Below, in pieces: positions 24,250-34,735 of a DNA stretch of 64,000 nt. The position numbers and the translations under genes were made by a program. Every line of letters begins with the position of its first letter. The first letter of the stretch is position 1. The notes beneath the pieces were generated by a model. That model was not told the origin of the DNA and did not search any database. It saw only the letters and a list, made by a program, of their open reading frames with translations. This DNA comes from Capra hircus (lineage: Eukaryota; Chordata; Mammalia; Artiodactyla; Bovidae): positions 26,262,001 to 26,326,000 of the forward strand of contig NC_030836.1 in the NCBI RefSeq assembly GCF_001704415.2, in the 5' to 3' direction.

Positions 24250-24760
24250 GAAGTTTAAAATGAAAAAAGGATAAGATAGTGACAGAGTGTCCACTGACAG
24301 ACAAATGGATAAAGTTCGTATGGAGTACTGCAATGTCGCTCAGCCATAACAAAGAATGAAAGCTTGCCATTTATGTTAAGGATGCATCTAAGTGAAATGA
24401 GTCAGAGAAACACAATAATGTATGATCTCATATGTGAACTCTAAAACACAAAACAAAAATTAGACTCACACATACAGAGAACAAGTGAGCAGTTGCCAGA
24501 GGAGATGGTGTGGGGGATGAGAGAAATAGGTGAACGGAATTAAGAGGTGCAAACATCTAGTTATAAAATAAATGTCATGGGAATACACAGCATAAGAAAA
24601 ATGGTCAAAAAATTATAATAATTTTGTATGAGGACAGATGGTTACCAGACTTGTCATGGTGATCATTTCATTATGTGTTTAAATATTGAATCACTATGTT
24701 GTACACCTGAAAATAATACAATATGTACATCAAGTATATTTCAACAAAACAAAACAGCAA
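24250..24760 (+). mobile_element. Old LINE-1 3' end (L1MA-like)
   Basis: It reads 'gacagacaaatggataaag', then 'gagtcagagaaacacaat', and ends with 'caatatgtacatcaagtat' after 'tatgttgtacacctgaaaa'. This is the 3' end order of older mammalian L1 elements and differs from the L1-BT type at 28.7 kb. Confidence 0.65.
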
Positions 24761-25675
24761 CAAAAAAATCTTAAAGAAGCCAAGTGCGAGAAGTGTTTTA
24801 CCCATAAGGACAAAGATTAAAAAAAAAAAGAAAGAAATTGCCACAGCCATCAACATCAAGGCAAGATTATCCAGTAGCTAAATGATTATGATTCACTGAA
24901 GGCACAGATGATGGTTAGCATTTGTTACAAATAAATTATTTTTAAAATGAAAAAAAATAATTACAGAGAGACTCTCATTGGAAACCATGCAAACAAAAAG
25001 AATGGAGTGAAATATTTAAAGTGTTGAAATGAAAAAAATCACCAATCTGTGATTTTAAATTCAATAATATTATCCTTCAACTTGAAAGTGAAATGATGAC
25101 ATTCTCAGATAAACAAAATCTAAGAGAGTTTGATGTCAACAGAACTGCCTTGCAGGAAATACCAAAAGCAGTTTTTTAGGCAAAAGAAAAAGAATATAGG
25201 TCAGAAGCATGAACTGACATTTAAAAAAGAGCATCAGAGGGAAAAAATAGTCATAAAAAGGTTGTCTTATTCTTCTTAATTTATCTAATAGATAACTGTG
25301 TGTTTAAAATAATAGTAGCAACAATGCATTAGTAATTACAACATGGTTCTGTAAAATGAATAACATGTGTCATAGAAGCACAGAAGGAAATAAGTAGAAA
25401 CTGTCCAAGCTCCCTGTACAACAGATGATGTTGAATAGAGTTATTTGAAAGTGGATTTGATTAAATTAAAACTTATTGTAAACTTTAGGATAACCAGTGT
25501 AAATATTTTAAAAGAAGGATAATCGATATATTAAGATAGGAGATAAAATGGAATAATAGAAAATGCTCAATTAAATCTGGAGAATAAGAAAACAAAGGGA
25601 AAGATAAAGAAACAAAGAACACAACATGTGCACAAGTAGAAAACACTTATAAACATATTAACTCAAGTTTATTAA
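24761..25675. other. A-rich intergenic DNA
   Basis: Purine/A-rich, with fragments that may continue the old L1. No gene is seen. Confidence 0.4.
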
Positions 25676-26220
25676 TACAGCTGGTCCCCGACTTAGGACG
25701 GTTTGATTTATGATTTTTCAACTTCACCATGGGCCTAAAATAAATACGGGTCAAAAGCCACAAGCTGCAGTTCCCCATCAATCATCTGACCATGACGGTA
25801 AACAGCCCATACTCTTTCAATTGCAAAGCCTTTCACTTTCAGTACACTTTTTTTTTTTTTTTGTATATTCTTTTTTTTTTATTTAAAAAAAAATTTTTTT
25901 TTTATTTTTTAGATTTTAAAATCTTTAATTCTTACATGCGTTCCCAAACATGAACCCCCCTCCCACCTCCCTCCCCACAACATCTCTCTGGGTCATCCCC
26001 ATGCACCAGCCCCAAGCAAGCTGCACCCTACGTCAGACATGGACTGGCGATTCAATTCTTACATGACAATACACTATTTAACAAATTGCATGAGGTATGT
26101 AACACTTTATTATCAATGGCATTTTTTTCTTTGCATATTTTAATCAAAACAACATTCTAGCTTTATGTTAGATGATTTTGCCCAACTGAATACATTGAAG
26201 GGAGGCTAGGCTAAGTCATG
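25676..26220. mobile_element. Old DNA-transposon-like element split by an L1 piece
   Basis: The left part (cagctggtccccgacttagg, gatttttcaacttcaccatg) and the right part (gatgattttgcccaactgaa, aggctaggctaagtcatga) read like two halves of one known mammalian non-autonomous repeat. I recall it as an inverted-terminal-repeat element but cannot name the family. An L1 3' end separates them at about 25848-26068, with 'cagtacact' and 'caatacact' at the two edges. Confidence 0.45.
25848..26068 (-). mobile_element. L1-BT-like 3' end, nested
   Basis: It starts with long T runs (reversed poly-A) and contains ctcccacctccctccccac and caccagccccaagcaagctg. These are the reverse complement of the L1 3'UTR words seen at 28.6 kb. 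Confidence 0.8.
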
Positions 26221-26284
26221 ACATGACCCCAGAACCCTGTCATGAGTTGAGAAAACTCTGCAATCACATTAAATGTATGTCGTA

Positions 26285-28735
26285 TAGATACACCAAGGAT
26301 TCTTCAATATCCACAAATCAATCAATGTAATTCACCACATTAACAAATTGAAAAATAAAAACCATATGATTATCTCAGTAGATGCAGAGAAAGCCTCTGA
26401 CAAAATTCAACATCCATTTATGACAAAAGCACTCCAGAAAGCAGGAATAGAAGGAACATACCTCAACATAATAAAAGCTATATATGACAAACCCACAGCA
26501 AACATTATCCTCAATGGTGAAAAACTGAAAGCATTTCCCCTAAAGTCAGGAACAAGACAAAGGTGCCCACTTTCACCACTACTATTCAACATGGTTTTGG
26601 AAGTTTGGCCACAGCAATCAGAGCAGAAAAAGAAATAAAAGGAATCCAAATTGGAATAGAAGAAGTAAAACTCTCACTGTTTGCAGATGACATGATCCTC
26701 TACATAGAAAACCCTAAAGACTCCACCAGAAAATTACTAGAGCTAATCAATGAATATAATAAAGTTGCAGGATATAAAATCAACACATAGAAATCCCTTG
26801 CAATCCTATACACTAATAATGAGAAAATAGAAAGAGAAATTAAGGAAACAATCCCATTCACCATCACAACGAAAAGAAGAAAATACTTAGGAATATGTCT
26901 ACCTAAAGAAACTAAAGACCTATACTTAGAAAACTATAAAACACTGGTGAAAGAAATCAAACAGGACACCAATAGATGGAGAAATATACCATGTTCATGG
27001 GTCAGAAGAATCAATATAGTGAAAATAAGGATACTACCCAAAGCAATCTATAGATTCAATGCAATCCCTATCAAGCTACCAACGGTATTTTTCGCAGAGC
27101 TAGAACAAATAATTTCATAATTTGTATGGAAATACAAAAAACCTCGAATAGCCAAAGCAATCTTGAGAAAGAAGAATGGAACTGGAGGAATCAACCTGCC
27201 TGACTTCAGGCTCTACTACAAAGCCACAGTCATCAAGACAGTATGGTACTGGCATAAAGACAGAAATACAGATCAATGGAACAAAATAGAAAGCCCAGAG
27301 ATAAATCCATGCACCTATGGATACCTTATCTTTGACAAAGGAGGCAAGAATATACAATGGATTAAAGGCAAACTCTTTAACATGTGGTGCTGGGAAAACT
27401 GGTCAACCACTTGTAAAAGAATGAAACTAGATCACTTTCTGTTCCATACACAAAAATAAACTCAAAGTGGATTAAAGATCTAAACGTAAGACCAGAAACT
27501 ATAAAACTCCTAGAGGAGAACATAGGCAAAACACTCTCAGACATAAATCACAGCAGGATCTTCTATGACCCACCTCCCAGAGTAAAGGAAATAAAAGCAA
27601 AAATAAACAAATGGGACCTAATTAAAATTAAAAGCTTCTGCACAACAAAGGAAACTACAAGCAAGGTGAAAAGACAGCCTTCTGAATGGGAGAAAATAAT
27701 AGCAAATGAAGCAACTGACAAACAACTAATCTCAAAAATATACAAGCAACTCATGCAGCTCAACTCCAGAAAAATAAACGACCCAATCAAAAAATGGGCC
27801 AAAGAACTAAATAGACATTTCTCCAAAGAAGACATACAGATGGCTAACAAGCACATGAAAAGATGCTCAACATCACTTATTATCAGAGAAATGCAAATCA
27901 AAACCGCAATGAGGTACCATTGCACGCCAGTCAGAATGGCTGCAATCCAAAAGTCTACAAGCAATAAATGCTGGAGAGGGTGTGGAGAAAAGGGAACCCT
28001 CCTACACTGTTGGTGGGAATGCAAACTAGTACAGCCACTATGGAGAACAGTGTGGAGATTCCTTAAAAAACTGGAAATAGAACTGCCTTATGACCCAGCA
28101 ATCCCACTTCTGGGCATACACACTGAGGAAACCAGAATTGAAAGAGACACGTGTACCCCAATGTTCATCGCAGCACTGTCTATAATAGCCAGGACATGGA
28201 AGCAACCTAGATGTTCATCAGCAGATGAATGGATAAGAACGCGATGGTACATATACACAATGCAGTATTACACAGCCATTAAAAAGAATACATTTGAATC
28301 ATTTCTAATGAGGTGGATGAAACTGGAGCCTATTATACAGAGTGAAGCAAGCCAGAAAGAAAAACACCAATACAGTATACTAATGCATATATATGCAATT
28401 TAGAAAAATGGTAACTATAACCTTATATGCAAGACAATAAAAGAGACACAGATGTATAGAACAGTCTTTTGGACTCTGTGGGAGAGGGAGAGGGTGGGAT
28501 GATTTGGGAGAATGGCATTGAAACATGTATAATATCATATATGAAACAAATAGCCAGCCCAGGTTCAATGCATGATACTGGATGCTTGGGGCTGGTACAC
28601 TGAAATGACCCAGAGGGATGGTACGGGGAGGGAGGAGGGAGGGGGGTTCAGGATGGGAAACACGTGTATACCTGTGGGGGATTCATGTTGATGTATGGCA
28701 AAAGCAATAAAATATTGTAAAATAAAAAAAATAAA
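26285..28735 (+). mobile_element. LINE-1 (L1-BT-like) ORF2 half plus 3'UTR, inactive
   Basis: It encodes the reverse transcriptase from VDAEKASDKIQHPF (about 26366) through the catalytic LFADDMILYIENP (about 26677-26715). The C-terminal ORF2 region, open for 245 codons (27666-28403), includes the Cys/His segment CWRGCGEKGTLLHCWWEC. Lesions: a lost T in 'ggaagtttggcc' (about 26602), a TAG at 26788-26790 and a TAA near 27117. The 3'UTR ends in an A-rich tail at about 28720-28735. It is 5'-truncated and cannot move by itself. Confidence 0.92.
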
Positions 28736-30164
28736 AATTCAAGTACATTAAAAAGAAAAGACAGAAATTTTCATAGTGGATAATGAAAAAAACACCAAAT
28801 ATGCACTGTCTAGAAGAAATTCATTTTAAATGTAAAGATTTAAGTTAGGTGTAAAAGGATGGAGAAATACATACCATGGTAACACTCAGGAGAAAGCTCG
28901 AGTCACTATATCAAGTTCAGAAAACTTACATTAAGGACATAGGAAGCTTACCAGGGACATTTAATCTTTAATAAAGAAGAGTAATTACAGAATGTTAATA
29001 ATTAAGTAGGCAGAAGCACTGTAAGGATCCAGCTGAAATTGGGAGATGGAATAGTATCCGACAACAGCCGTATGTATATTTTTCTCAAGCTCACATGGAA
29101 CAACGAATGGGTTTCTCTTTCAACCACAGCCTGGATGCTTGTGGTAGCTAAGAAGAGCAGAAAGAGTAAAGAGGTTGCTGCAGCCTGCTGGCTCTGAGAC
29201 TGGCCTTCCTGTGCCTTCCCCCAGGAAGTCGGGGGTGGAGTGGAACCTGCCTCCTCCATCTTGACCTTTCCAAGACTTGTCCTATGACCTGAATTCCAGG
29301 GAAATTTGCTCCAAAAGCACTAATTCTGCACAAGCATAAAACTATTCACTTCCTGACGTCTTGATGAATATTATTTTTAATACAGTTTTGAAACTCAGTG
29401 AATTAAGCCAAAGACTCAAGTAAAGAGAGACTAGTATTTCAGTAAAAGTAAGTTTGTTAGGTATGGCTTTTTGACCATCAAATTTTATGTGACTATATTT
29501 AGCATTAAAAAGAGATGTTTATATCATGACTCCCAACTCTTTTAAAAATATTTCATAGTGTTCAGTAAATAGTCCATGCATTAGTTTGTTAGGATTATTA
29601 TAAAGAAATACCATACTAGGTGGCTTAAAAAATAGGAATTTATTTTTCACAGTTCTAGATGCTTTAAATCCAGGATCAAGGTGTTGGCAGATTTGTTTTC
29701 TCCTTGGCTTGCAGATGGCCACTCTGTTCCAGTGTCCCCATGTGGATTTTCCCCTGTAAAGAATATTCTTATCTCCCTGTGTCTAATTTTCCTCTTCTCA
29801 GTTAGAATGTTTCCTTATCAGAAAAATCCTTCCTGAACACCCAGTCTGAAGTAACCATAGTTACTTATTGTACCATCTCCTTAATTCAAGACTCTACATG
29901 GCATTTTCCATCTATACATGTGTACATGTTTATTTGCTCATAATTTGACTCCTCCAGCTTGCACCCCACCTCCACCTTCCCATAGACAATTAGCCTGATG
30001 AAAGCACAAACATTGCCTTGTTCACCATGGTATCTCTGCTGTTTAAAAACACAAACTGATACAGAATAGGTGCTCAGTTTCAATTTGTTGATTAACTAAA
30101 CTATATTATTTGTACCTGATGTCTGGGGGATACCTAAAGAGAAACTTTTGAAATCTTTATTTAA
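28736..30164. other. Intergenic with a possible old repeat
   Basis: The block at about 29580-29760 (accatactaggtggcttaaa, caggatcaaggtgttggcag) matches the wording of a common old mammalian repeat I cannot name. The part at about 29000-29330 is less AT-rich and has minus-strand open frames of 61-85 codons without a recognisable domain. Confidence 0.4.
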
Positions 30165-30480
30165 AATTTTATTTCATTTTATTTATTTTTTAAAATTGGA
30201 CTATAAATGCTTTACAATGTTGTGTTAGTCTCTGCTGTACAATAACATGAATCAGCTATGTGTATACATATATTCCCTCCCTCTTGAGCCTCCCTCCCAC
30301 CCTGTACCCCACCCCTTTAGGTCATCACAGAACATCAAGCTGAGCTCCCTGTGCTACACAGCAGCTTCCCACTAGCCATCTATTTTACACACAGTAGTGT
30401 ATATATATCAATGCTACTCTCTATTCTCCTTACCCTCTCCTTCCCTACTTCCCATGAAAAACCTGACAATCTTACCATTC
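30165..30480 (-). mobile_element. LINE-1 3'UTR fragment
   Basis: T-rich start, then caatgttgtgttagtctctg, aatcagctatgtgtataca and ctccctgtgctacacagcag. Same family and order as the copies at 13.4 and 57.3 kb. Confidence 0.8.
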
Positions 30481-30766
30481 CTTGATACATTATCATTCAA
30501 CTTTCTCGATTTAAAACCTTATAGTCTCTGAAAATAAGCTGAACAACAACACAATGACTACTTCCCCTATTTTCTATGAAAGGATGAAGGGTTGATCCTC
30601 CTTTTCCATACAGTATTTTTTCTTATGAAGTGATTTATATAATGAACTTAATGTATGCTATGATTTAAATCACTTACATTTCTACTTTAATTTCTCTGTT
30701 CTCCATGTCTTTTTACATTGTGTATCCATACTAAGATGTGGCATCAATAAGTAACAAAATTTTAGT

Positions 30767-31696
30767 TCAGAATACTCTTTTCTTCAAGGTCTTTCTCAAT
30801 GCAACTTGGACATCTTTGTTCCTCAAACTGTAGATGAAAGGATTCACCATTGGCCCCACAATGGTGTAAAAAATTGTAGACACTTTATCTTCATCCAGAG
30901 ACCAAGCAGGAAAAGGCTTAAGATACATGAATGCAGATGATCCAAAGAAAAGAGATACCACAATTATGTGGGAGCTGCAGGTACTGAAGGCTTTGGACCT
31001 GCCCTCTGCAGAACGGATGCGAAGGATGTTCAAGAGGATCAAGGTGTAAGAAATGGAGATGGTGACACTGGGCACTATGACATTGACACCCACCACAATG
31101 AAAATCTCCAGCTCACTGATGGAGGTGCTTGTGCAGGACAGCTGGAGAAGAGGAGGAATGTCACATATGTAGTGATTGATGATGCTTCCATCACAGAAGG
31201 AGAGTCGCAGCATGCACCCAGTGTTGGCCATGGCACCCACAAGCCCCATCGCGTATACACCCACCATCAGCATGAGGCAGACCTGATGGGACATGGAGAC
31301 TTTGTACAGCAGGGGCTTACAGATGGCCACGTATCGGTCATAGGCCATTGACGTCAAAATAAAGCACTCATCAATAACAAAGAAGGAGAAGAAGCAGAGC
31401 TGAGTCATGCACTCTGCATAAGGGATGATGTTCTGGCTTACGAAACTCATCAGCATTTTAGGGGTAATGACAGAGGAGCGGCAGAGATCAGTGAAGGAAA
31501 GGTTGAAGAGAAAGTAGCACATGGGAGTGTGCAGGTGAGGGTTCAGACCGATAAGAATAATCAAGCCAACGTTCCCCGCCACAGTGACCACATAAAGTGC
31601 TAAGAAAATGGAAAAGAGAGGCAGCTGGAGTTCTGGCTGCTGTGTTAAACCCAGCAGGATAAACTCAGTCACTGAAGATTCATTCCCTGGGGCCAT
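30767..31696 (-). CDS. OR8B-like olfactory receptor, intact
   Basis: Intact odorant receptor, 309 codons, a normal length for the family. As a class II receptor it would sit in olfactory cilia and couple to the olfactory G protein after odorant binding. Landmarks: MAPGNESSVTEFILLGL with an N-glycosylation site (NES), GNVGLI in TM1, LHTPMCYF, MAYDRYVAIC at the end of TM3 (about residue 120), the loop-2 cysteines, SYTLIL in TM5, KAFSTCSSHIIVV in TM6, NPFIYSLRNKDV in TM7, and the tail VALRKTLKKRVF. The start at 31696 is chosen because it aligns with the family and because a splice acceptor (ctgttcccacag) ends 18 nt upstream; the upstream ATG at 31771 would be intronic. It is closest to the damaged OR8B-like copy at 20 kb. 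Met in PMCYF is normally followed by Tyr, and PMVNP replaces PMLNP. The exact paralog name cannot be assigned by eye. Confidence 0.92.
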   Translation of the reverse strand: MAPGNESSVTEFILLGLTQQPELQLPLFSIFLALYVVTVAGNVGLIILIGLNPHLHTPMCYFLFNLSFTDLCRSSVITPKMLMSFVSQNIIPYAECMTQLCFFSFFVIDECFILTSMAYDRYVAICKPLLYKVSMSHQVCLMLMVGVYAMGLVGAMANTGCMLRLSFCDGSIINHYICDIPPLLQLSCTSTSISELEIFIVVGVNVIVPSVTISISYTLILLNILRIRSAEGRSKAFSTCSSHIIVVSLFFGSSAFMYLKPFPAWSLDEDKVSTIFYTIVGPMVNPFIYSLRNKDVQVALRKTLKKRVF

Positions 31697-31717
31697 TTCT
31701 TCCCTAGGACATACCTG
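31697..31717 (-). promoter_or_regulatory. Splice acceptor upstream of the intact OR8B-like ATG
   Basis: The minus-strand pyrimidine tract ends in CCCACAG, with 18 nt before the ATG. This is consistent with a noncoding upstream exon spliced to the coding exon. Confidence 0.55.
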
Positions 31718-32797
31718 TGGGAACAGGACAGAGGGTAATGTTAAAATGAGTGCCCCGCTCTCTCCGCTCAATCCCAGTCTATTGAGACAGTCCCAGAATT
31801 TGAGAAGAAACCCCCACCCACCCTTCTGTGTACCTTTGTTTTCCCCTCTGTATAAAGGCTGAGGAAATTTTTAAAGAAGTGTATCAAAAACACTATCGGG
31901 CAAGTTCTACAGGGATAAAATTCAGTAACCCATGGACAACAGCATCTCTTTTCCACTTCTGCTTTGACAGTTTACCAGACTTACCCATGATCAGTAGTTA
32001 TCTCAGCAGAGAGAAAGCTGTCATTTTAGGGAATCCTTGGCTTCCACAGATGAGGTTTGGAAGGTGAGTAACAGGGCAGGTAAAACTCAACACACCCTTC
32101 TGTACGGAGACTTCAGTGTTGGGACTTGCTACCTCTGCTTCCTTATTCTCAAGGAAGAGCAAGTGGCTCTGATGAATTTTAGAGATAAACAGCCCAGAAC
32201 AGAGATTCTTCTTCTTTGCTATTGTTTCTGTTTTGAGTGCATTTGGACTGAGTCAGAGCACAGACCTCAGTACACCAGGCTCTAAGGTGACATGAGGTAC
32301 AGGTCATGATTTCTGATGGTGGCTCTGCCAGAGTGTCCTCTCCAGTCCAGCGGGGTGGAAATAGCATCTTCTGGTGCCCAGGGAACCCCTGATAATATGA
32401 CCCAAGGGTTATTGTGAATGGTAAATCCTAGGGACCTGATTAAAACTTAGAAGTCTTAGGTTTTCATTGTGCTTTCCCCAGAGATCATGATGTGTAGCAA
32501 AGAGAAATTACTCTGCGTTTAAGCTGAGTTCACTATAACAGTGGTGTATTGGAAGTAAACCATTTTGCATACATTTTTGTTTGTTGCCATATGGGGCACA
32601 TCCTCAAATAGAAAAGCATGTGACCTTTCCTGAATACACAGCACCTACCCTTCTGTGAAATACTAGTCACTTATTTGTTTACTTAGTTTGTTTTCTCACA
32701 ACACATACACACACATTGATATGCTCAGGTGCATTTGAATCTAAGTTCCATAAGGGCATAGATTTTGTCTATTTTGTTCAGTGCTATTTTTGTAGCA
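31718..32797. other. Upstream region of the OR8B-like gene
   Basis: This should hold the 5' intron and perhaps the promoter of the minus-strand receptor. I could not pinpoint a noncoding exon. Short CA run near 32700. Confidence 0.35.
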
Positions 32798-33065
32798 GGA
32801 GAAGGCAATGGAGACCCACTCCAGTACTCTTGCCTGGAAAATCCCATTGGTGGAGGAGCCTGGTAGTCTGTAGTCCATGGGGTCGCTAAGAGTCAGACAT
32901 GACTGAGCGACTTCACTTTCACTCTTCACTTTCATGCACTGGAGAAGGACATGGCAACCCACTCCAGTGTTCTTGCCTGGAGAATCCCAGGGACAGAGGA
33001 GACTGGTGGGCTACCCCCCATCCATGGGGTCACAAAAGAGTCACAGATGACTTAGCAACAAAACA
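32798..33065 (+). mobile_element. Bov-A2 SINE (dimer)
   Basis: Two Bov-A units in tandem. Unit 1 starts ggagaaggcaatggagaccc and unit 2 starts ggagaaggacatggcaaccc (32941). They are joined by the ttcactttcactcttcactt linker typical of Bov-A2. There is no tRNA head. Confidence 0.93.
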
Positions 33066-33822
33066 ACAAAAGAAAACTGCTAGCTTTTTATCAACTGGAA
33101 AGTGAGTATTTCACATTATATCCCTAAAGGGAAAAACTTAACAGTAGTCTGAATCAATGAAGTAGAACAAAACTTATCAATGAATTACAAAACCATAAAG
33201 TGAAGTGAAAAAGGTGACTTGCTAAAAATGATCTGTAAAGTACAATATTTAATGATCTTTAAATGCTTCGATAGCTAATCTTTACAATTTTTATAGATGT
33301 ATAAAGTTGTAGGAAAGATGACATGAATGTACAGTTATCAACAATGCATCATTAAATGTGTTTTACAGTGAAACAAATGAGGGAATTAAGATTAGAAAAA
33401 ACAATTAAGGGAATATCAGTTATGTCTATAATGTGAAAGTTGGGTGATGTATACACAGGTATTTATCATGTTGTTTTGTATTTTTTTCTGAAAGGTTGAA
33501 ATATTTTACAATAAAATCAATGAGACTAAAGGTAATATACATTATTCCAAATCACTGTGATATATAAAGTTAGTAGTACAGCAAGTATCAGTTATATGAT
33601 GATATTTACTATATTAATAACAGATGCTATTAAATGGTGAGAACAAATAAAAGCTGGTCAGGGTAAAAAAATTTTTTTAAAGGTTTCTTGATCTTATTAT
33701 AGACCCCAATCCAGTTATAGTCATTTACATAATTCCAAACCAGACCATACAGATGGACCTTCACACACCACATATGCACAAGCTGTTGCCATTAAGATGA
33801 ACATATACAGAAAGATAAATTG
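33066..33822. other. AT-rich DNA downstream of the TMEM225 remnant
   Basis: No repeat recognised. It may contain the former TMEM225 3'UTR, which would run leftwards from 33828. Confidence 0.35.
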
Positions 33823-34194
33823 TCAAATCATAGAGCCCTGGTTACACGACGTGCTTGGTCTTTTTGGAGAATCTTCTTTCATGTGGGCAGAGTGTATCCA
33901 GACAATACTATGAGGCATTGCAGTACCTGCTGGTAACGAGACAACTTTGAAACTCCGTTGCTCCATAACCTGACTTTCTCTGGCAGATTTGGGGATGGTG
34001 ATCAGGCTACCAGAACCATTAATAGACTGCTTGTACTGTAAGAGAGAGAGGAATCCTGGGAAAAAGAGAAGCCAGGGGAGGGTGATGAAGGAACAACAGA
34101 AAAGTCACAGAAACACTTCCCTCCCTATGGGCCACGAGGCCCAGCTGTGAAACCTAATGGTTCCCTTTGAACAGTCCCAAGCCATTCAGGAGGG

Positions 34195-34430
34195 GGGTGC
34201 TTTAGCAGAAGAGTGCTGGTTGCTCAGACAATTCTGCCTACAATGCGGGAGACCTGGGTTCGATCCCTGTGTCGGGCAGATTCCCTGGAGAAGGAAATGG
34301 CAACCTACTCCAGTACTCTGGCTTGAAAACTCCCATGAACGGAGGAGCCTGGTAAGGCTACAGTCCATGGGGTCGCAAAGAGTCAGATACGACTGAGCAA
34401 CTTCACTTTCTTTCTTTCACTTTAAAAGTG
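34195..34430 (+). mobile_element. Bov-tA SINE in TMEM225 intron 3
   Basis: Diverged head, then gggagacctgggttcgatcc, agtccatggggtcgcaaaga and a pyrimidine-rich end. Confidence 0.88.
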
Positions 34431-34455
34431 TGTGCAGAATAGCTTAAATGCAGCC

Positions 34456-34510
34456 CAACTACAGTCCATGGGGTCACAAAGAGCCGGACTCACCTGAGCA
34501 CACATGCACA
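34456..34510 (+). mobile_element. Bov-A tail fragment
   Basis: Only the terminal part is present: ctacagtccatggggtcaca and the gagccggactcacctgag stretch. Confidence 0.7.
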
Positions 34511-34515
34511 AGGTT

Positions 34516-34735
34516 TGGGGCTTCCCTGAGGGCTCAGCAGGTAAAGAATCTACCTGCAATGCAGGAGATGCGGGAGATTTGGGTTCAGTTGGGAAGGTTG
34601 GGAAGATCCTCTGGAGGAGGAAATGTCAACCCACACCAGTATTCTTGCCTGAAAATCTCATGGCCAGAGGAACCTTGCAGTCCATGGGGTCATGGACGAG
34701 TCGGACACGACTGAGTGACTGAGCACACACAGGCA
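34516..34735 (+). mobile_element. Bov-tA SINE in TMEM225 intron 3
   Basis: Head gggcttccctgagggctcag, body with cagtattcttgcctgaaaat, tail gagtcggacacgactgagtg. Confidence 0.9.

Noticed and set aside
27666..28403. 245-codon open frame
   Set aside because: C-terminal part of L1 ORF2 within a 5'-truncated element, not a cellular gene.
30767..31771. Longer 334-codon start for the intact receptor at 31771
   Set aside because: A splice acceptor lies between this ATG and the family-typical ATG at 31696, and the extra residues are unlike any receptor N-terminus.
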